64,000 nucleotides of DNA, taken from the NCBI RefSeq assembly GCF_039710355.1, contig NZ_JBDKWZ010000016.1, forward strand, positions 107,320 through 171,319. The letters are read 5' to 3'. Made by a program: the position numbers and the translations under genes. Under the pieces are notes generated by a model. It had not been told where the DNA came from. It made no database searches and saw nothing but the letters and a program-made list of their open reading frames with translations. Positions 54,201-63,877 of this stretch are shown here, piece after piece. Position 1 is the stretch's first letter, and each line of letters opens with the position of its first letter. Source of the DNA: Rapidithrix thailandica. GTDB taxonomy: Bacteria > Bacteroidota > Bacteroidia > Cytophagales > Flammeovirgaceae.

Positions 54201-55799
54201 ATGAAAAATATAAACAAACTACTTTCCATACTCTTTTCCTGTTGGTTGCTCGGCACGATGTGCTTGTTGAGTGCCTGTGACGATGACGATGAGATTGATC
54301 CGGCCGTATCGGCCTATTTTAAAATCAGCAACAAGGAATCCCTAGAAGCTCCGGTCACAATAAAATTTATCAACGCCTCTAAACATGGGCTAAGATTCGA
54401 ATGGAATTTTGACCGGGGTGAAGTCAATGGGGAGGAAGGAGTACACACGGCTTCTACTGTTGACCCGGATTCGGTACTGTTTGCCGTACCCGGTACATAT
54501 AATGTTTCACTCAAAGTATTTGGCGCTGACGGAAGTAATGTCAAGGAATTCCGTCAACCCCTTGAAATTCTGGAGCCTACTTTAACCGTTACTCATGCGT
54601 CAGACAATTCGTATTTGTACCCTACGAACGTGACCTTTACTCCTCATGCATTCCAATACGCTGACCGGGATCCGTTAACATACACTTGGGACTTTGGCAA
54701 CGGCCAGACTTCCAACGAAGCCCAACCCAAAATACTCTTTGAAACCCCGGGAACGTACAAAGTAACCTGTACTTCTAACGATGGTGTGGATACCAAAACC
54801 CATACCTTTGATTTGGTCATTCAAGGAGAAATCGCTAAAACCTTGTACTTTGCGGACGGAGTATCGGGTAAAATCGTGAAACAGCGGTTGTTGGTGGAAA
54901 GTAACGAAGGACCGGAAGTACTGGGTGCCTCGGCCGGAAGTACGGTTTTACAAATGTATGTGGACAACGAAAGCATTTATATGTTGGATGCCGGGAACAG
55001 CCATGGGTACCAACTCACCGGAGACGGTAAAATCTATACGACTAATTTGGCCGGAACGACAGAGGACGTCTTTATGGATTTTGTAGGAAAAGGACCCAAT
55101 GCTGCTGCGGGAGAGACCAATTCACCGGACCCTACCGGCTTTTTTATCAAAGACAATGATTTTTATTTCAATGCGCGGAATAATATGTTGAAAGTAGGGG
55201 TGAATCAAAGTAATATAGATGTAGAACAAGATCCTCTAAAGTTTTTCAATCATGCCGATTTGGATGAAAATGCAGCCGGCTATTCGGTGAACGGAGGCTG
55301 TGCTTATGATGCGGTGAACAATAAAATCTATTTTTCCAAGAATTTGCATGTCAACAAAATCGGACTTTTCCGGGTAAATGCAGACGGACAATCCGGGTAT
55401 GAGGAAATCATCAGCAATGTTCCGGTGATGGATATGGCCATTGATCCAATTCATCAAAAAATCTATTTCTCCGTGATCACCTTATATAATACAGGGGTAT
55501 ATCCGGCAGAAGGAGGCGTGCCAGGCTTGTATATGTGTGATATGGACGGTAGCAATATCAAACTGATTGACGAAGTATGGGAAAGTGAATATTCAGGACA
55601 TTTTAAATCGGCTATTTTAGGATTTGACCTGGATTTGGAAGCCGGAAAAATCTACTGGGGCTACCGGGCTGAAGGAGCTACTCCGGAAGATCCCAAAGGA
55701 TCGGCCATCCGCAGAGCTAATCTGGACGGTTCGGAAAAAGAAGATTACCTGACAGGAATTTATCCGTACGCCTTGGCTATTGACCAGGTAAAACGATAG
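54201..55799 (+). CDS. PKD-domain lipoprotein with propeller-like C-terminus
   Basis: 532 residues. Lipobox LSAC (C26) followed by an aspartate run, a surface-export-like signal. Two PKD-like domains (about 40-125 and 130-210: FEWNFDRGEVNGEEG, TYTWDFGNGQTSNEAQPKIL, GTYKVTCTSNDGVDT), then a repeat-rich part (about 215-530: KTLYFADGVSGKIV, DAVNNKIYFSKNLHVNKIGL, IDPIHQKIYFSVI) resembling a YWTD/NHL propeller. It is likely a surface glycan-binding or scaffold protein of the locus. No catalytic motif is seen. Confidence 0.8.
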   Translation: MKNINKLLSILFSCWLLGTMCLLSACDDDDEIDPAVSAYFKISNKESLEAPVTIKFINASKHGLRFEWNFDRGEVNGEEGVHTASTVDPDSVLFAVPGTYNVSLKVFGADGSNVKEFRQPLEILEPTLTVTHASDNSYLYPTNVTFTPHAFQYADRDPLTYTWDFGNGQTSNEAQPKILFETPGTYKVTCTSNDGVDTKTHTFDLVIQGEIAKTLYFADGVSGKIVKQRLLVESNEGPEVLGASAGSTVLQMYVDNESIYMLDAGNSHGYQLTGDGKIYTTNLAGTTEDVFMDFVGKGPNAAAGETNSPDPTGFFIKDNDFYFNARNNMLKVGVNQSNIDVEQDPLKFFNHADLDENAAGYSVNGGCAYDAVNNKIYFSKNLHVNKIGLFRVNADGQSGYEEIISNVPVMDMAIDPIHQKIYFSVITLYNTGVYPAEGGVPGLYMCDMDGSNIKLIDEVWESEYSGHFKSAILGFDLDLEAGKIYWGYRAEGATPEDPKGSAIRRANLDGSEKEDYLTGIYPYALAIDQVKR

Positions 55800-55856
55800 C
55801 TTACCCTGGCTTTTACCGAAGGGTTGTACTTTTGTAGAAGTAGCCCAACGGCAATA

Positions 55857-55895
55857 TTTAAACCTTCCGGGTTTTGAAAACCCGGAAGGTTTAAA
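55857..55895 (+). terminator. Palindrome, terminator family copy 3
   Basis: Perfect 19-bp arms TTTAAACCTTCCGGGTTTT (55857-55875) and AAAACCCGGAAGGTTTAAA (55877-55895) around one base, between the PKD lipoprotein and the glycosidase genes. It shares the GGTTTT-N-AAAACC centre with the palindromes at 40085 and 43100. It has no T run, so it may reduce rather than stop read-through. Confidence 0.6.
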
Positions 55896-55950
55896 ACGTA
55901 TCAACTCATGACCATGCCTTCATCACCCACTTCTAACTCGTTCTTAAACT

Positions 55951-58737
55951 ATGAAAAAAAAACGATTACTTTACGGAATACTCTGGTGCTTGCTGTTGCC
56001 GGGAGCCTTGTGGGGGCAAAACCCTAAACGGGAATTCCGGGCGGCCTGGATTGCTACGGTTTCCAATCTGGACTGGCCCTCCAGCCGGAATCTAACGGTG
56101 GCCCAGCAAAAAGAAAGCCTTATTCATATTCTGGACTCCTTAAAAGCCTTAAACCTGAATGCCGTATTGTTTCAAGTCCGGACAGAATGCGATGCATTGT
56201 ACCGCTCAAACCTGGAGCCTTGGTCGTATTACCTGACGGGAGAGCAAGGCAAAGCTCCGGAAGATCCCAATTATGATCCCTTAAGTTTTGCCACAGAAGA
56301 AGCCCATAAACGGGGGATAGAGTTACATGCTTGGCTGAACCCTTACCGGGCTGCGGCCAATACGGCAGGATATGCCATGGATGAAAGTCATGTAACCAAT
56401 CAACATCCCGAATGGATTCTCGAATTTCCCGGAATCAAAAAGAAAATCCTCAATCCCGGCCTTCCCGAAGTAGAAACTTATATCACCAGTGTGGTACGGG
56501 ATATCGTCTCCCGTTACGATATAGATGGAATTCATTTTGACGATTATTTTTATCCTTACCCTAACAGTTCCAAGGGCTTTAACGGAATCAGTAATGAAGA
56601 TGCGGATACCTATGCCACTTACGGACAAGGGTTTGACAATATCGGGGATTGGCGAAGGGAAAATATCAATCGTTTAATGCGGAGTGTGTACCAAGCCATC
56701 AAATCGGAAAAAGCGTATGTGAAGTTCGGAGTCAGTCCGTTTGGCATCTGGAAAAACGGAGTGCCGGAAGGAATCATTGGGATGAATGCCTATTCAGTAA
56801 TCTATGCCGATGCTTTGACCTGGCTGACGGATGAGGCTGTGGATTATCTGACACCGCAACTCTACTGGGTGATCGGTGGAAATCAGGATTATAACAAATT
56901 GCTTCCCTGGTGGTCTGAAAAGGCCAAAGTGGCCAACAGACATCTATATGCCGGACATTCGCTGTACAATGTACAACCTCAAATGGCACCCTTGGAAGAT
57001 GTTTTCTTAAAAGAACTTACGCACCCAGCTTGGCTGACAGATGCTCAAATGCCGGGGGAAATATTCCCTTTACAAAGCTTTGATGAAATTCCCAACCAGA
57101 TAGAGATTAATCGTAACCACCGGAATAACAATGCTTTGGGTTCGGTATTTTTCAGAACAGGGAATATTATGAGCGATCCCAGTGGTATGATTCACCATCT
57201 GAAGAACAATCAATACAGTACCGTTGCCCTTCCTCCGGTAATGCCTTGGCTAGGCGGAGGGCTGCCCGAGGTACCCAATAATTTACAGTATGGTCAGTTG
57301 GCCGGCAGCGAACGGTATGCATTGCAATGGGATGCACCCGGTGCAGGAGAATACCGTTATGTACTATATCAATTCACTTCGGAAAATCCGACTCCGGAAG
57401 AACGGGAAATTGCGGCAAATATCCTGGCATTGACAGGAGAAACCCACAGTTTCGGAGCCAATACCCCTCCCGGACAAACGGTATGGTACGGAGTGAGTAC
57501 AATAGACCGTTATGGCCGGGAAAGTGCCCTTTCTGAGTTGTTGCAAGTAGCTACACCGGAAGCGCCCGTTTTACTTGCTCCGTTGGCGGATGAGCCGGCC
57601 CTGGCAAAAGAGTTTACCTTTGAATGGCAAGCAGCTCCGGGAGCTTCGTATTATCATTTGCAAGTGGCAGAAGATGCAAATTTCCAACAGCTTATTTTTG
57701 AAAATGCCCGGCTGGAAGCCACCGAAGCGAGTGGAAGTCCGTTAAACTTGGATGGAAACAGAACCTATTTTTGGCGGGTACGAGCAGGAAATATCGCCGG
57801 CTTAGGTACCTATTCGGAAGTTAGAAGTTTTACCACCGGTTTTCCGGCTGTTCCGGTAATTACTTCTCCCACCCAAAAGGAAGAGTTTGTAAGTTTAACA
57901 CCGGAATTTACCTGGCAAGCAAGTGAAGGCGCCACAACCTATCATCTTCAACTTTCAAAAGGAGGGAGCATTTTTAGCGAAGATAAAATTATCGTAGAGG
58001 TAGAAAATATTACTGAGTTGAGTTATGTGCTCAACACTCCTCTGGACAAATGGTATACCCACTATTTACGGATATCGGCAGTCAATGCCAAAGGCCGGAG
58101 CGCCTGGACGGTCCCGGTGCAATTCAAAACCACTACGGATATTCCGGAAGCTCCCACCTTTGTAAGTCCGGAGCATCAAGCAATAGACCTTCCTTTGAGC
58201 CTGAAAGTAGAATGGAATACAGTAGATTTCTCGACCGGGTATGAGTTTCAGTTGGCGAGCTCGGAGTTGTTTGATGAACAGGACGTATTGGTAGATGAAA
58301 AAAACCTGACCTGGAATGACGCTTTTTGGCAAGTTTCGAATTTGGAATACCACACTACGTATTATGCCAGGGTGAGAAGCAAATATGTAGGAGGAGTGGC
58401 CGGATGGTCGGAAACCTTGCGTTTTACCACGGAAGAAAAAGACGATATCCCTACGGGTATAGAAGATGACCCTACTTGTGAATGTACGGTACAGATCGCG
58501 CCTAATCCCGCCAGAGAACAAGTGAAACTTTCCTTTTGGCAAGCCGGTTCCGGCCCTGTGCGGGTAAGTTTGATCAATGCCATGGGAAAAACCATTGACC
58601 TGCCTTTGGATAAACGATTGTCTGGTGGGAAACATGAGTTGTATTTGGAGACGGAGCATTTACATCAGGGAGTGTATTGGCTTCGTTTTGAAACCCTTCA
58701 GGGGGCCATCGCGAAACGCTTGTTGGTCATCCATTAA
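55951..58737 (+). CDS. DigH/GHL10-type glycosidase with FN3 repeats and T9SS sorting domain
   Basis: 928 residues. Signal peptide MKKKRLLYGILWCLLLPGAL to WGQ. Catalytic GHL10 domain (about 24-340): REFRAAWIATVSNLDWP, NLNAVLFQVRTECDALYRSN, GIELHAWLNPYRAAANTAGY, YDIDGIHFDDYFYPYPNSS and YLTPQLYWVIGG. Known relatives such as DigH of Escherichia coli cleave denuded peptidoglycan glycan strands. Then three fibronectin type III-like domains (about 430-830) and a C-terminal T9SS type A sorting domain (about 850-928: QIAPNPAREQVKLSFWQ). It should act at the cell surface. The neighbours (NamZ and a symporter) support a cell-wall glycan substrate. Confidence 0.88.
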   Translation: MKKKRLLYGILWCLLLPGALWGQNPKREFRAAWIATVSNLDWPSSRNLTVAQQKESLIHILDSLKALNLNAVLFQVRTECDALYRSNLEPWSYYLTGEQGKAPEDPNYDPLSFATEEAHKRGIELHAWLNPYRAAANTAGYAMDESHVTNQHPEWILEFPGIKKKILNPGLPEVETYITSVVRDIVSRYDIDGIHFDDYFYPYPNSSKGFNGISNEDADTYATYGQGFDNIGDWRRENINRLMRSVYQAIKSEKAYVKFGVSPFGIWKNGVPEGIIGMNAYSVIYADALTWLTDEAVDYLTPQLYWVIGGNQDYNKLLPWWSEKAKVANRHLYAGHSLYNVQPQMAPLEDVFLKELTHPAWLTDAQMPGEIFPLQSFDEIPNQIEINRNHRNNNALGSVFFRTGNIMSDPSGMIHHLKNNQYSTVALPPVMPWLGGGLPEVPNNLQYGQLAGSERYALQWDAPGAGEYRYVLYQFTSENPTPEEREIAANILALTGETHSFGANTPPGQTVWYGVSTIDRYGRESALSELLQVATPEAPVLLAPLADEPALAKEFTFEWQAAPGASYYHLQVAEDANFQQLIFENARLEATEASGSPLNLDGNRTYFWRVRAGNIAGLGTYSEVRSFTTGFPAVPVITSPTQKEEFVSLTPEFTWQASEGATTYHLQLSKGGSIFSEDKIIVEVENITELSYVLNTPLDKWYTHYLRISAVNAKGRSAWTVPVQFKTTTDIPEAPTFVSPEHQAIDLPLSLKVEWNTVDFSTGYEFQLASSELFDEQDVLVDEKNLTWNDAFWQVSNLEYHTTYYARVRSKYVGGVAGWSETLRFTTEEKDDIPTGIEDDPTCECTVQIAPNPAREQVKLSFWQAGSGPVRVSLINAMGKTIDLPLDKRLSGGKHELYLETEHLHQGVYWLRFETLQGAIAKRLLVIH

Positions 58738-58821
58738 AGTATAGACATAGAAAGCTAAAAATATGATCGCATTGGCATTGTCAATGACGGATCTTTATAA
58801 AACGGGTTGAACCTCTAGACT

Positions 58822-60015
58822 ATGAGTAAAACAACTGTATTAAGCGGTTTGGAAAAATTTTGTATAGATCAGCATTTGCAAAATACTCTTTCCGGCAATA
58901 TCGCTTATCTCTGCCATAATGCTTCGGTGGGACCGCAATACGAACATGGAATCAACCGGATGCTTACCTTATTTAAGAAGCGGTTTCGGGTGATCTTTTC
59001 ACCACAACATGGCTTGGGGGGAGAAAAACAAGACAATATGATTGAATCCCCCCATTTCTTTCACCCTTATTTTCAGAGGCAAGTGTACAGTTTGTATTCC
59101 GATACCCGGGTGCCAAGTCCTGAAATGTTAGAAGGAATAGACCATGTATTGGTGGATTTACAGGAGGTAGGGACGCGAGCATATACCTATATTTATACCC
59201 TGTTCTTATTGATGCGACAATGTGCCAAATCGGGAGTGGAAGTGCTGGTGTTGGACCGGCCTAACCCCTTGAACGGTATAGAGTTGGAAGGGAATATATT
59301 ACATCCGGATTTTGCTTCCTTCGTAGGGCTGTACCCTTTGCCGATGCGCCATGGACTGACCATTGGAGAGCTGGCTTTGATGGCCCAAAAACATTGGGGG
59401 CTAGACTGTCCGTTACGTGTGGTGAAAATGGAAGGATGGGAACGGTGGATGTATTTTGAGGATACAAAATTGCCTTGGGTGATGCCTTCTCCCAACTTAC
59501 CGACAGTGGAGAGCATTTTGCCCTATGTGGGAACCGTCTTGTTTGAAGGGACGAATATTTCGGAAGGGCGGGGAACGACCAAGCCTTTTGAGATTTTAGG
59601 ACATCCTGCCATCAACGCCCAGGAAGTTGTTGCGCATTTGTCTTCGGTATTTCACCAAAATAATTTGACAGGTTTGGTCTTCAGACCGCAAAATTTTATA
59701 CCGGTATTTGACAAATACAAAGACCAGACTTGCGGAGGGTTTCAATTGCATATTACCGACCGTAAGACTTTTAAACCCTGGAAAGCCGGACAGTTACTTT
59801 GCCGGGAGTTGTATTCGAAACTTGGAGATGCCTTTGCCTGGTTTGAGGGTCCTTTTGAATATATAGAAAAACATTTGCCAATAGATGTATTGAACGGGAC
59901 GGACCGACTACGGCAATGGGTGACGCAACAAGGAAGTATGGAGGAGCTCGAAGCTTTGGAAACGGAAGGACGCCATGAGTTTTTGACTCTAAGAAAAGAG
60001 GTATTATTATATTAA
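58822..60015 (+). CDS. namZ: NamZ-type exo-beta-N-acetylmuramidase (DUF1343, GH171)
   Basis: 397 residues. DUF1343 pattern: NIAYLCHNASVGPQYEHGIN, FSPQHGLGGEKQDNMIESPH, DHVLVDLQEVGTRAYTYIYT, LDRPNPLNGIELEGNILHPD, MPSPNLPTVESILPYVGTVL and FEGTNISEGRGTTKPFEILG. NamZ enzymes release MurNAc from the non-reducing end of peptidoglycan fragments. Characterised homologues usually carry a signal peptide; this one has none visible at the start (MSKTTVLSGLEKFCIDQHL), so it may be cytoplasmic, acting after import. It lies 84 bp after the DigH-type gene. Confidence 0.9.
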   Translation: MSKTTVLSGLEKFCIDQHLQNTLSGNIAYLCHNASVGPQYEHGINRMLTLFKKRFRVIFSPQHGLGGEKQDNMIESPHFFHPYFQRQVYSLYSDTRVPSPEMLEGIDHVLVDLQEVGTRAYTYIYTLFLLMRQCAKSGVEVLVLDRPNPLNGIELEGNILHPDFASFVGLYPLPMRHGLTIGELALMAQKHWGLDCPLRVVKMEGWERWMYFEDTKLPWVMPSPNLPTVESILPYVGTVLFEGTNISEGRGTTKPFEILGHPAINAQEVVAHLSSVFHQNNLTGLVFRPQNFIPVFDKYKDQTCGGFQLHITDRKTFKPWKAGQLLCRELYSKLGDAFAWFEGPFEYIEKHLPIDVLNGTDRLRQWVTQQGSMEELEALETEGRHEFLTLRKEVLLY

Positions 60016-60123
60016 AAAAAGAACAGTATTAGTTGTAATCTTTATACTTGTAAGCAAGCTGTTTTATTAATAAAAAGTACTGGTATTGCACACTGAGTAC
60101 CGGTATCACTGAATGAATATCCT

Positions 60124-61590
60124 ATGAGCCCAATCATTGTATTTAGTATTATTTTCGGCTATTTTTTAGTCTTAATGCTTTTGTCCTTTCTTACTTCCCG
60201 GAAGGCAACTACCGATGCTTTTTTTACCGGGCAACGGCAATCCCCCTGGTATCTGGTGGCTTTTGGGATGATCGGGGCCTCCCTTTCCGGCGTAACGTTT
60301 ATATCGGTGCCCGGAGAAGTGGGAAATTCCAATTGGGCTTATTTTCAAGTGGTATTGGGCAATTTAGTCGGTTATTTATTGATTGCCTTTTTACTAATTC
60401 CCCTGTATTACCGTTTGCGTTTAGTCTCGATTTACGAATACCTGGACAAGCGACTGGGGAGGTTTTCGTATAAAACGGGTTCTTTCTTTTTTCTGCTTTC
60501 GCAAACGATTGGGGCTTCTTTCCGGCTGTTTTTAGTGGCCGGAGTCTTACAGTTGGCTTTTTTCGATGCCTATGAAATTCCTTTTGCCGTTACTGTCTTT
60601 GTCACCATCTTGCTGATTTGGTTGTATACCTTTAAAGGAGGGATTAAAACCATCGTTTGGACCGATACTTTGCAAACCTTGTTTATGTTGACCACGGTTG
60701 GGGTTACGCTTTGGTTGATTTGCCGGGAACTGGATTTTAGCTTTTCTGCCATGATCCAAACCATTCAGGAAAATCCTCACTCTCAGATTTTCGTATGGGA
60801 ATGGCAATCCGGTCAGAATTTCTTTAAGCAATTTATCGCCGGGGCTTTTCTGACCATCGTCATGACCGGGTTGGATCAAAATATGATGCAAAAGAACCTG
60901 ACTTGTCGCAACCAAAAAGAAGCGCAAAAGAATGTTGTATGGTTCAGTATTTCTTTTGCCTTTTCCAATATCTTTTTTCTATCGCTGGGAGTATTGTTGT
61001 ATGTATTTGCCTTTCAGAAAGGGATTGCCTTGCCCGGTAGTTCCGATGATCTTTTTGCGATCTTGGCTTTGGAGCATTTTAGTCCGGTAGCCGGAGCATT
61101 GTTTTTATTGGGAATTACTGCGGCAGCATATTCCAGTGCCGATTCTGCTTTGACGGCCCTTACTACCAGCTTTTGCGTAGATTTTCTCAATATTGAAAAA
61201 CTCCCCGAAGAGCGGCAAAAACCGCTTCGGTTAAAAGTGCATATCGCTTTTTCACTGTTGATGTTCATGGTCATTCTCGGATTCCATGCCTTTAATGATG
61301 AAAGTGTGGTCATGGCGGTGTTTAAAGCAGCCGGCTTCACTTATGGGCCTCTGTTAGGTTTGTTTGTATTCGGAATGTTTACCAAAAGAGAGGTGAAAGA
61401 CCGTTTTGTTCCCTGGATTTGCTTGATTTCTCCTTTGCTATGTTATGTGGTGAATGCCAACTCGGAAGCTTGGCTTAGGGGGTACAAATTCGGATTTGAA
61501 ATTTTGGTGTTAAATGGTTTGCTCACGTTTTTAGGCCTGTATATAATCTCCGGAAAGAAAGTCTCCGATTCTGTGAAAGTGGCTGGCTAA
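60124..61590 (+). CDS. Sodium:solute symporter (SSS family)
   Basis: 488 residues, about 13 transmembrane segments. SSS family features: YFLVLMLLSFLTSRKATTDA, FFTGQRQSPWYLVAFGMIGA, SLSGVTFISVPGEVG and ITAAAYSSADSALTALTTSF. It should bring a small solute into the cytoplasm with sodium. Placed between NamZ and an acetyltransferase, the solute is probably MurNAc, GlcNAc or a small muropeptide-derived sugar; this is inference from context. Confidence 0.92.
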   Translation: MSPIIVFSIIFGYFLVLMLLSFLTSRKATTDAFFTGQRQSPWYLVAFGMIGASLSGVTFISVPGEVGNSNWAYFQVVLGNLVGYLLIAFLLIPLYYRLRLVSIYEYLDKRLGRFSYKTGSFFFLLSQTIGASFRLFLVAGVLQLAFFDAYEIPFAVTVFVTILLIWLYTFKGGIKTIVWTDTLQTLFMLTTVGVTLWLICRELDFSFSAMIQTIQENPHSQIFVWEWQSGQNFFKQFIAGAFLTIVMTGLDQNMMQKNLTCRNQKEAQKNVVWFSISFAFSNIFFLSLGVLLYVFAFQKGIALPGSSDDLFAILALEHFSPVAGALFLLGITAAAYSSADSALTALTTSFCVDFLNIEKLPEERQKPLRLKVHIAFSLLMFMVILGFHAFNDESVVMAVFKAAGFTYGPLLGLFVFGMFTKREVKDRFVPWICLISPLLCYVVNANSEAWLRGYKFGFEILVLNGLLTFLGLYIISGKKVSDSVKVAG

Positions 61591-61671
61591 GGGTGAATAT
61601 TTAAAAAAAGGACTTGAAGATAAAATTACGGACTTCCTATCACAAGGAAAAGTTCGTACGGCTACGTACTG

Positions 61672-61695
61672 ATTGCTCTTTATCTGAAGAGCAAT
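61672..61695 (+). terminator. Weak hairpin after the symporter gene
   Basis: Perfect 9-bp arms ATTGCTCTT (61672-61680) and AAGAGCAAT (61687-61695), loop 6 nt, no T run. It lies in the 210-bp gap before the acetyltransferase gene. Confidence 0.35.
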
Positions 61696-61800
61696 AAAGC
61701 TATATTAATTCATAGATTTTGTTGTAATTATTTGATAATAAACATTTTAAATTTTACTTGTTAAAGTAATACTACTAATTGATTGTCAACGTATCGTTAT

Positions 61801-62937
61801 ATGCAGAAAACGACTCAAACACGTTTGCTTTCCTTGGATATTTTCCGGGGACTTACCGTAGCAGGAATGATTTTGGTGAATAATCCGGGCAGTTGGGGAC
61901 ATATATACGCCCCCCTCCGGCATGCTTCCTGGCACGGTTGCACGCCTACCGATTTGGTCTTTCCCTTCTTCCTTTTTATCGTAGGTATTTCCATTTCGCT
62001 GGCTTATACCAAGCGCAAAAAGGCGGGAGTTAGCCCGAGTTCTATGTATGGGAAAATTTTTAGCCGTACCGCCAAATTGATCTTGTTGGGCTTGTTTCTC
62101 TCTGCTTTTACCATTGCTTTTCCCTTTTTCAAGGACTGGGAAGCCATCCGTATTCCCGGAGTACTGCAACGAATAGGGCTGGTTTTTATGGTGGCCTCTT
62201 TGTTGTTTTTGCATTGTTCCTGGCGCAGTATATTATTGATTTTTGTAGGATTATTGGTGGGATATTGGGCTTTGATGAGTTTTGTGCCTGTACCGGGAGC
62301 CGGTGAGGCCAACTATGAACCCACGACCAACTTGGCTGCCTGGCTGGATCGCCTCCTGATGGAAGGACACCTCTGGAAAAAAGCCTGGGACCCGGAAGGT
62401 CTGTTGAGTACTTTACCCGCCATCGGCACTGCCTTGTTCGGAATTTTGATTGGGAAAATTCTTTTGCAAAAATCGCTTACAGAATTCCAAAAGATTCAAT
62501 ATTTTCTGGGGATTGGCCTGGGAGGAATTCTATTGGGCATGTTGTGGGATCCTTTTTTCCCGATTAACAAGGGTTTGTGGACCAGCTCTTATGTCTTGTT
62601 TACCGGAGGACTTGCCAGTACACTTTTTGGAATGATCTATGCCATCGCGGACGTATGGAAAAAACAAGATTGGGGCAACGTGTTTGTTGTATACGGTTCC
62701 AATGCCATTACCGTATTTTTCCTTTCCGGATTGATTGCCAAAACGTTTTACCAATGTAAATGGACCAATGGAGAAGGAAGTACGGAGAGTCTTCATGGTT
62801 TTTTGTACCAACAGTTGTATACTTCCTGGATCTCTGTTCCCGAGCTTTCTTCACTCATGTATGCCTTAACAGTTGTCGTGTTTTATTACTTGGTACTATA
62901 TGTAATGTACCGGAAGAAGATTTTTGTGAAATTGTAA
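61801..62937 (+). CDS. HGSNAT-like membrane acyltransferase (DUF5009 type)
   Basis: 378 residues, about ten transmembrane segments. It opens with the family string LSLDIFRGLTVAGMILVNNP, then WHGCTPTDLVFPFFLFIVGI and IRIPGVLQRIGLVFM. The family includes the human lysosomal heparan-alpha-glucosaminide N-acetyltransferase, which moves acetyl groups across a membrane onto terminal glucosamine. Bacteroidota homologues are common in glycan loci. Here it could N-acetylate de-acetylated amino sugars from peptidoglycan. The ATG at 61801 is preferred over an in-frame TTG at 61783. Confidence 0.88.
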   Translation: MQKTTQTRLLSLDIFRGLTVAGMILVNNPGSWGHIYAPLRHASWHGCTPTDLVFPFFLFIVGISISLAYTKRKKAGVSPSSMYGKIFSRTAKLILLGLFLSAFTIAFPFFKDWEAIRIPGVLQRIGLVFMVASLLFLHCSWRSILLIFVGLLVGYWALMSFVPVPGAGEANYEPTTNLAAWLDRLLMEGHLWKKAWDPEGLLSTLPAIGTALFGILIGKILLQKSLTEFQKIQYFLGIGLGGILLGMLWDPFFPINKGLWTSSYVLFTGGLASTLFGMIYAIADVWKKQDWGNVFVVYGSNAITVFFLSGLIAKTFYQCKWTNGEGSTESLHGFLYQQLYTSWISVPELSSLMYALTVVVFYYLVLYVMYRKKIFVKL

Positions 62938-63132
62938 AAAAAGCCCGAAAGCAAACGGAGGTTATAATTTCTGGCTCAAGGTGATGAGGTATTCTTTATT
63001 CTTGGCCAGGTTTTGTGCTTGAACAAATTGAGATAGCTAACTTTATGACAGCCCACCTTGCTCTTAATATTACATTTACAAGTAAAATGTTCCTGAAATG
63101 GGTGACATTAAGGAGAACTTGGGTATGGTGAA

Positions 63133-63169
63133 GGCTTAGTTTATACTTTTATAAACTAAGCCATTTTTT
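63133..63169 (+). terminator. Strong intrinsic terminator
   Basis: Perfect 13-bp arms GGCTTAGTTTATA (63133-63145) and TATAAACTAAGCC (63150-63162) with a 4-nt loop, then ATTTTTT. It ends plus-strand transcription about 200 bp after the acyltransferase stop. The 62938-63132 stretch between holds no recognisable gene. Confidence 0.85.
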
Positions 63170-63225
63170 GTCAAGGTAAACAGATCTGAAATAAGCAGAT
63201 AAGGCAACTTCTATCAAGTAATTGT

Positions 63226-63876
63226 TTACTTGTTCAATCTATAGTTGGACATAGTAAAGTCTTCTTCAAAACCCAATTTCAGATACAAACCTTTTCCCAT
63301 ATCAGATGCTTGCAGGGTAGCATACTCCATCTTTTGATCCTTGGCCAGGTTCAGCAACTGAATGGTGATTTGTTCGGCCAAGCCTTTTCTCCGCATTTTC
63401 GGACTGACGCCGATAGAGTGAATACCGGCAACCTTACCGGTTTGATACAAAACTCCGGTACCTGCAGGCTGGTTTTGATGGTAAGCAATAAAGTATTGTA
63501 CTGGATCCATGGTCTTTCGGATGACATCCGGATGGATGAGGTAGCCAAAAGCACTCGCAAACAGCTCCGACCAAAGTTCCGCACCTTTGTGTTGCTCCAG
63601 AAGCCGGAGTTGTACCGTATTATTCTCTTCAAATGCATGCTCCAGTTTTAAATGCATGCCTATTTGTCCGAAAGCCTGGGTAAAACCCTGCTGTTCTAAT
63701 AAGGAAGAACGGTCCTCCAGATTTTTTCCCCACACCGGGATCGTAAACTTTTCGGCAAATGAAGTGATCTTGTTTTTAGCTTGAAGTAAGTGTTCTTCTT
63801 GAAAGTCTTGTTTAAACCACAAGCGGTTCGGCCATTCCGAAAATGGTATTCTGCTATAATAAAAGAAACCTTCTTC
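63226..63876 (-). pseudogene. GNAT-family acetyltransferase, 5' end lost to an insertion
   Basis: The open part encodes a GNAT domain: AAGTGVLYQTGKVAGIHSIG-like core (AGTGVLYQTGKVAGIHSIGV), VSPKMRRKGLAEQITIQLLN (acetyl-CoA loop) and the C-terminal YLKLGFEEDFTMSNY. The coding pattern continues upstream of any usual start: EEGFFYYSRIPFSEWPNRLW is read in the same frame from 63876 but has no ATG, only a TTG at 63822. The frame directly abuts the stop codon (63878-63880) of a transposase-like reading frame. The simplest explanation is an insertion that removed the first 20-30 codons. It could still be translated from the TTG as a 198-residue protein. Substrate unknown. Confidence 0.65.
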
Positions 63877-63877
63877 T

